The notes under the pieces are model-generated. The model made no database searches, was not told where the DNA came from, and saw only the letters and a list, made by a program, of their open reading frames with translations. Source: DATJHM01 sp035493895 (GTDB lineage: Bacteria; Chloroflexota; Ktedonobacteria; Ktedonobacterales; Ktedonobacteraceae). Taken from it: 41,536 nucleotides of DNA. The stretch is from assembly GCA_035493895.1 (NCBI GenBank), contig DATJHM010000192.1, positions 1-41,536 of the forward strand. Reading direction: 5' to 3'. Shown in pieces: positions 39,784-41,536 of the stretch. The translations under genes and the position numbers were made by a program. Numbering within the stretch: the stretch's first letter is position 1; every line of letters begins with the position of its first letter.

Positions 39784-41316
39784 ATGAAGAGTCAGACGGC
39801 GCAGCGGCCTGAACATCAGCGACCAACGCGCTCTGCCAAATCGAAAAAATACGTAAAACAGACCGCACACGTCGAGGCGCGCCGCGATGGCAAACCCCTT
39901 ATTTTTGGCTGGGGCGCGCACTTATCACGTCACGAAAAAAATCAGCTCCAACGACGTGCTGTCTGGACAATAACTACACTTATTGCCATTCTTATTGTCG
40001 CCGTCGTGGTCGGTTACTGGGTCGATTTCAATATCGTTATCCCTAACCTGCCTATTGCCAGCGTCAACGGCCAGAATATTCCACAGTCCGATTACCGTAA
40101 ACTTGTTGTGGTGAAAGCGCAGCTCCAGACCAATGATCTGCAAGGTCCTCACGGCCTGCTCGTGCAACGCGACAACCTGAGCAAACAGGTCACGCAACTA
40201 CAAGCGACTATCACCAAAACCACGCAGCAGATCGACACCCTCAACAAGCAGATAAAGACGGCCCCGGCTGACCAGCGTGCCAGTCTGAATACGCAGCTGA
40301 CCACGGCTCAGAACCAGCTCAATGATCAGCAGAATCAGCTCAATACCGTCAACACGCAATACCAGACAATGCAAACGACCACGGTTCCGGTACAGCAATC
40401 TCTCTTCACCCAGTCCCAGGTTGGCAACGACAGCGTCGACTGGCTACAGACAGACCTGTTGATCCGCAACTGGATGAAGACGCAAAGTGCAGCGGTACAG
40501 GCAAAAATCGAGCCGACTACTCAGCAGATCAATCAGGCGTTGAATAGCTTTAAAGCGAACCTCCCTAAGAGCACGCCATATAATCAGTTTTTGAGCAGCA
40601 ATCACATCAGTGAGAGTGATCTACGCACGATGCTTGCACTGCAAGTTCGCCGCAATAATATGCAATCTTACCTTAGCTCTCAGGTTACCTCTCCTGCCTA
40701 TCAGGTTCTGGCCAGTGGTATCACGGTGCAGAGTCAGCAGGACGCAGCAAAAATTCTGAAGCAGCTCCAGGGCGGAGCGAATTTCGCGAAGATAGCAGGG
40801 GCTCAGTCGTTGGACTCCACAACGAAAGCCAGCGGTGGTGATCTTGGTTGGATGGCTCGTGGCATGTACTTCGAGAAATACGGCTCAAAGATCAGCGCGG
40901 TTATTGATAACTGGATCTTCAATCGTTCGCGCACGCTGGGCGAGCTTAGCCCTGTACTGAACGAAAATGGCACCTATCATATCATCCAGATCAGAAATGT
41001 TGATCCATCGCGTGTGGTAGCATCGTCTGATCTCCAGACCTTGCGAACAGATGCACTGCTAATCTGGACCTATCAGCAGAAAGCCACACCGGGAATCAAG
41101 GTCTCGCAGCCTGATTCAACCAGACTGCTCGATCCTTCCAACATGCCAACCTGGCTCCCAAGTTCACCTCCGTCTCAACCGGGCGCGGGTGCACCGGGCA
41201 CCGATAGTGGTGCACCCGGAGCTATCCCTGGCGGCGATATCCCTGGTGGTGCTGTTCCGGGCGGTGCTGTTCCTGGTGGCGCTGTTCCTGGTGGCGCGCT
41301 ACCATCTGGCTCGTAG
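39784..41316 (+). CDS. Membrane-anchored parvulin-type peptidyl-prolyl isomerase
   Basis: The 510-residue product has a basic cytosolic N-terminus, a span at about 60-82 (AVWTITTLIAILIVAVVVGYW) and a SurA-like start (IASVNGQNIPQSDYRKLV). A Gln/Thr-rich coiled coil at about 125-200 follows, then a SurA-N-like helical region (FLSSNHISESDLRTMLALQVRR). The PpiC domain reads AAKILKQLQGGANFAKIAGAQSLDSTTKASGGDLGWMARG...LSPVLNENGTYHIIQI. The tail is Pro/Gly-rich with PGGAV units (about 41200-41300). It should fold exported proteins outside the membrane, as PrsA does. The ATG at 39784 follows GGAGG by five bases; the in-frame GTG at 39772 overlaps that site. The coiled-coil insert is larger than usual for the family. 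Confidence 0.9.
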   Translation: MKSQTAQRPEHQRPTRSAKSKKYVKQTAHVEARRDGKPLIFGWGAHLSRHEKNQLQRRAVWTITTLIAILIVAVVVGYWVDFNIVIPNLPIASVNGQNIPQSDYRKLVVVKAQLQTNDLQGPHGLLVQRDNLSKQVTQLQATITKTTQQIDTLNKQIKTAPADQRASLNTQLTTAQNQLNDQQNQLNTVNTQYQTMQTTTVPVQQSLFTQSQVGNDSVDWLQTDLLIRNWMKTQSAAVQAKIEPTTQQINQALNSFKANLPKSTPYNQFLSSNHISESDLRTMLALQVRRNNMQSYLSSQVTSPAYQVLASGITVQSQQDAAKILKQLQGGANFAKIAGAQSLDSTTKASGGDLGWMARGMYFEKYGSKISAVIDNWIFNRSRTLGELSPVLNENGTYHIIQIRNVDPSRVVASSDLQTLRTDALLIWTYQQKATPGIKVSQPDSTRLLDPSNMPTWLPSSPPSQPGAGAPGTDSGAPGAIPGGDIPGGAVPGGAVPGGAVPGGALPSGS

Positions 41317-41342
41317 TTCAATTCATTCTGTAGTATACTACC

Positions 41343-41366
41343 GGTGCAGGAGCATCTTCCTGCACC
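41343..41366 (+). terminator. Hairpin after the foldase gene
   Basis: GGTGCAGGA (41343-41351) pairs perfectly with TCCTGCACC (41358-41366) around a 6-base loop, 27 bases after the stop codon. No T-tract follows. Confidence 0.5.
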
Positions 41367-41414
41367 AGGTATCGTTAATAGAGAGAGGATGAGCGCCCCA
41401 ATTTTGCATCAATC

Positions 41415-41536
41415 CCAGAATAATCGTAGGGGCGGGGTCCAGAATAATCGTAGGGGCGGGGCTTGTCTCCGCCCGGGGGCAATCAACAGACAGGGCAATC
41501 AACGGGCGGAGACATGGGCGGAGACAAGCCCCGCCC
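41415..41536. repeat. Inverted-repeat element at the window edge
   Basis: Two 23-base direct repeats starting CCAGAATAATCGTAGGGG lie at 41415 and 41439. The second runs into a 21-base arm (41454-41474, GGGCGGGGCTTGTCTCC plus GCCC) that is perfectly inverted at 41516-41536. Between the arms are two copies of GGGCAATCAAC and two of GGGCGGAGACA. The palindrome reaches the last base of the window, so its true end is unseen. It belongs to the same family as 38107-38131. Confidence 0.75.

Overview
The window looks like a chromosomal segment of a Chloroflexota bacterium, most likely class Ktedonobacteria. The pointers are a proline-rich DUF3761-type surface protein, membrane-plus-P-loop ATPases of a kind recalled from that class, moderate GC, and dispersed G-rich palindromes of the GTAGGGGCGGGG...CTCCGCCC type between genes. 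The taxon is inferred from memory of families; no search was run. I see no rRNA, tRNA, CRISPR array, intact insertion sequence or phage structural gene.

Layout. 1-536 holds CTACAC-rich repeats and no convincing gene. 537-2711 carries two exported proteins (proline-repeat/DUF3761; WD40 lipoprotein). 2970-4137 (minus) is an overlapping pair, a HipA-like kinase and a DUF3037 protein. 4664-8233 has a Tat-exported clan GH-A-like hydrolase, a pentapeptide-repeat protein and an aldo/keto reductase. 8724-12572 has a glycogen-debranching-type glycosidase facing a GT20 trehalose-6-phosphate-synthase-like enzyme. 13245-16851 has an unknown membrane protein, enolase and an alpha/beta hydrolase that lacks its serine nucleophile. 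16985-18076 (minus) is a putative single-strand-annealing-type protein with a small basic protein. 18454-20125 has an XdhC-family protein and a flavin-reductase-like protein. 20224-23978 (minus) is a translationally coupled pair of P-loop ATPases: a GTG-started XRE-HTH ATPase, then an 888-residue membrane-anchored STAND-like ATPase. This pair is the best candidate for an undescribed system.

24532-31589 is mostly metabolism and RNA turnover: enoyl-CoA hydratase, a Nudix protein, a PIG-V-like mannosyltransferase, RNase Y, a PHP-domain phosphoesterase and biotin carboxylase. 31897-34098 is a double-HAMP chemoreceptor of PilJ flavour. On the minus strand follow a TrmH-family methyltransferase, rplT and rpmI (without infC), and a polytopic glycosyltransferase-like protein. 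The right end is a conserved translation/replication cluster, rpsF-ssb-rpsR, followed by a membrane-anchored parvulin foldase and an inverted-repeat element cut by the window edge.

Architecture. Most convergent gene pairs are separated by a strong hairpin, and one of these is built from the coding end of the methyltransferase gene. Two convergent pairs (25308/25311 and 30013/30015) have only 2 and 1 bp between stop codons. Good sigma70-type promoters are visible for rny, rpmI-rplT and rpsF.
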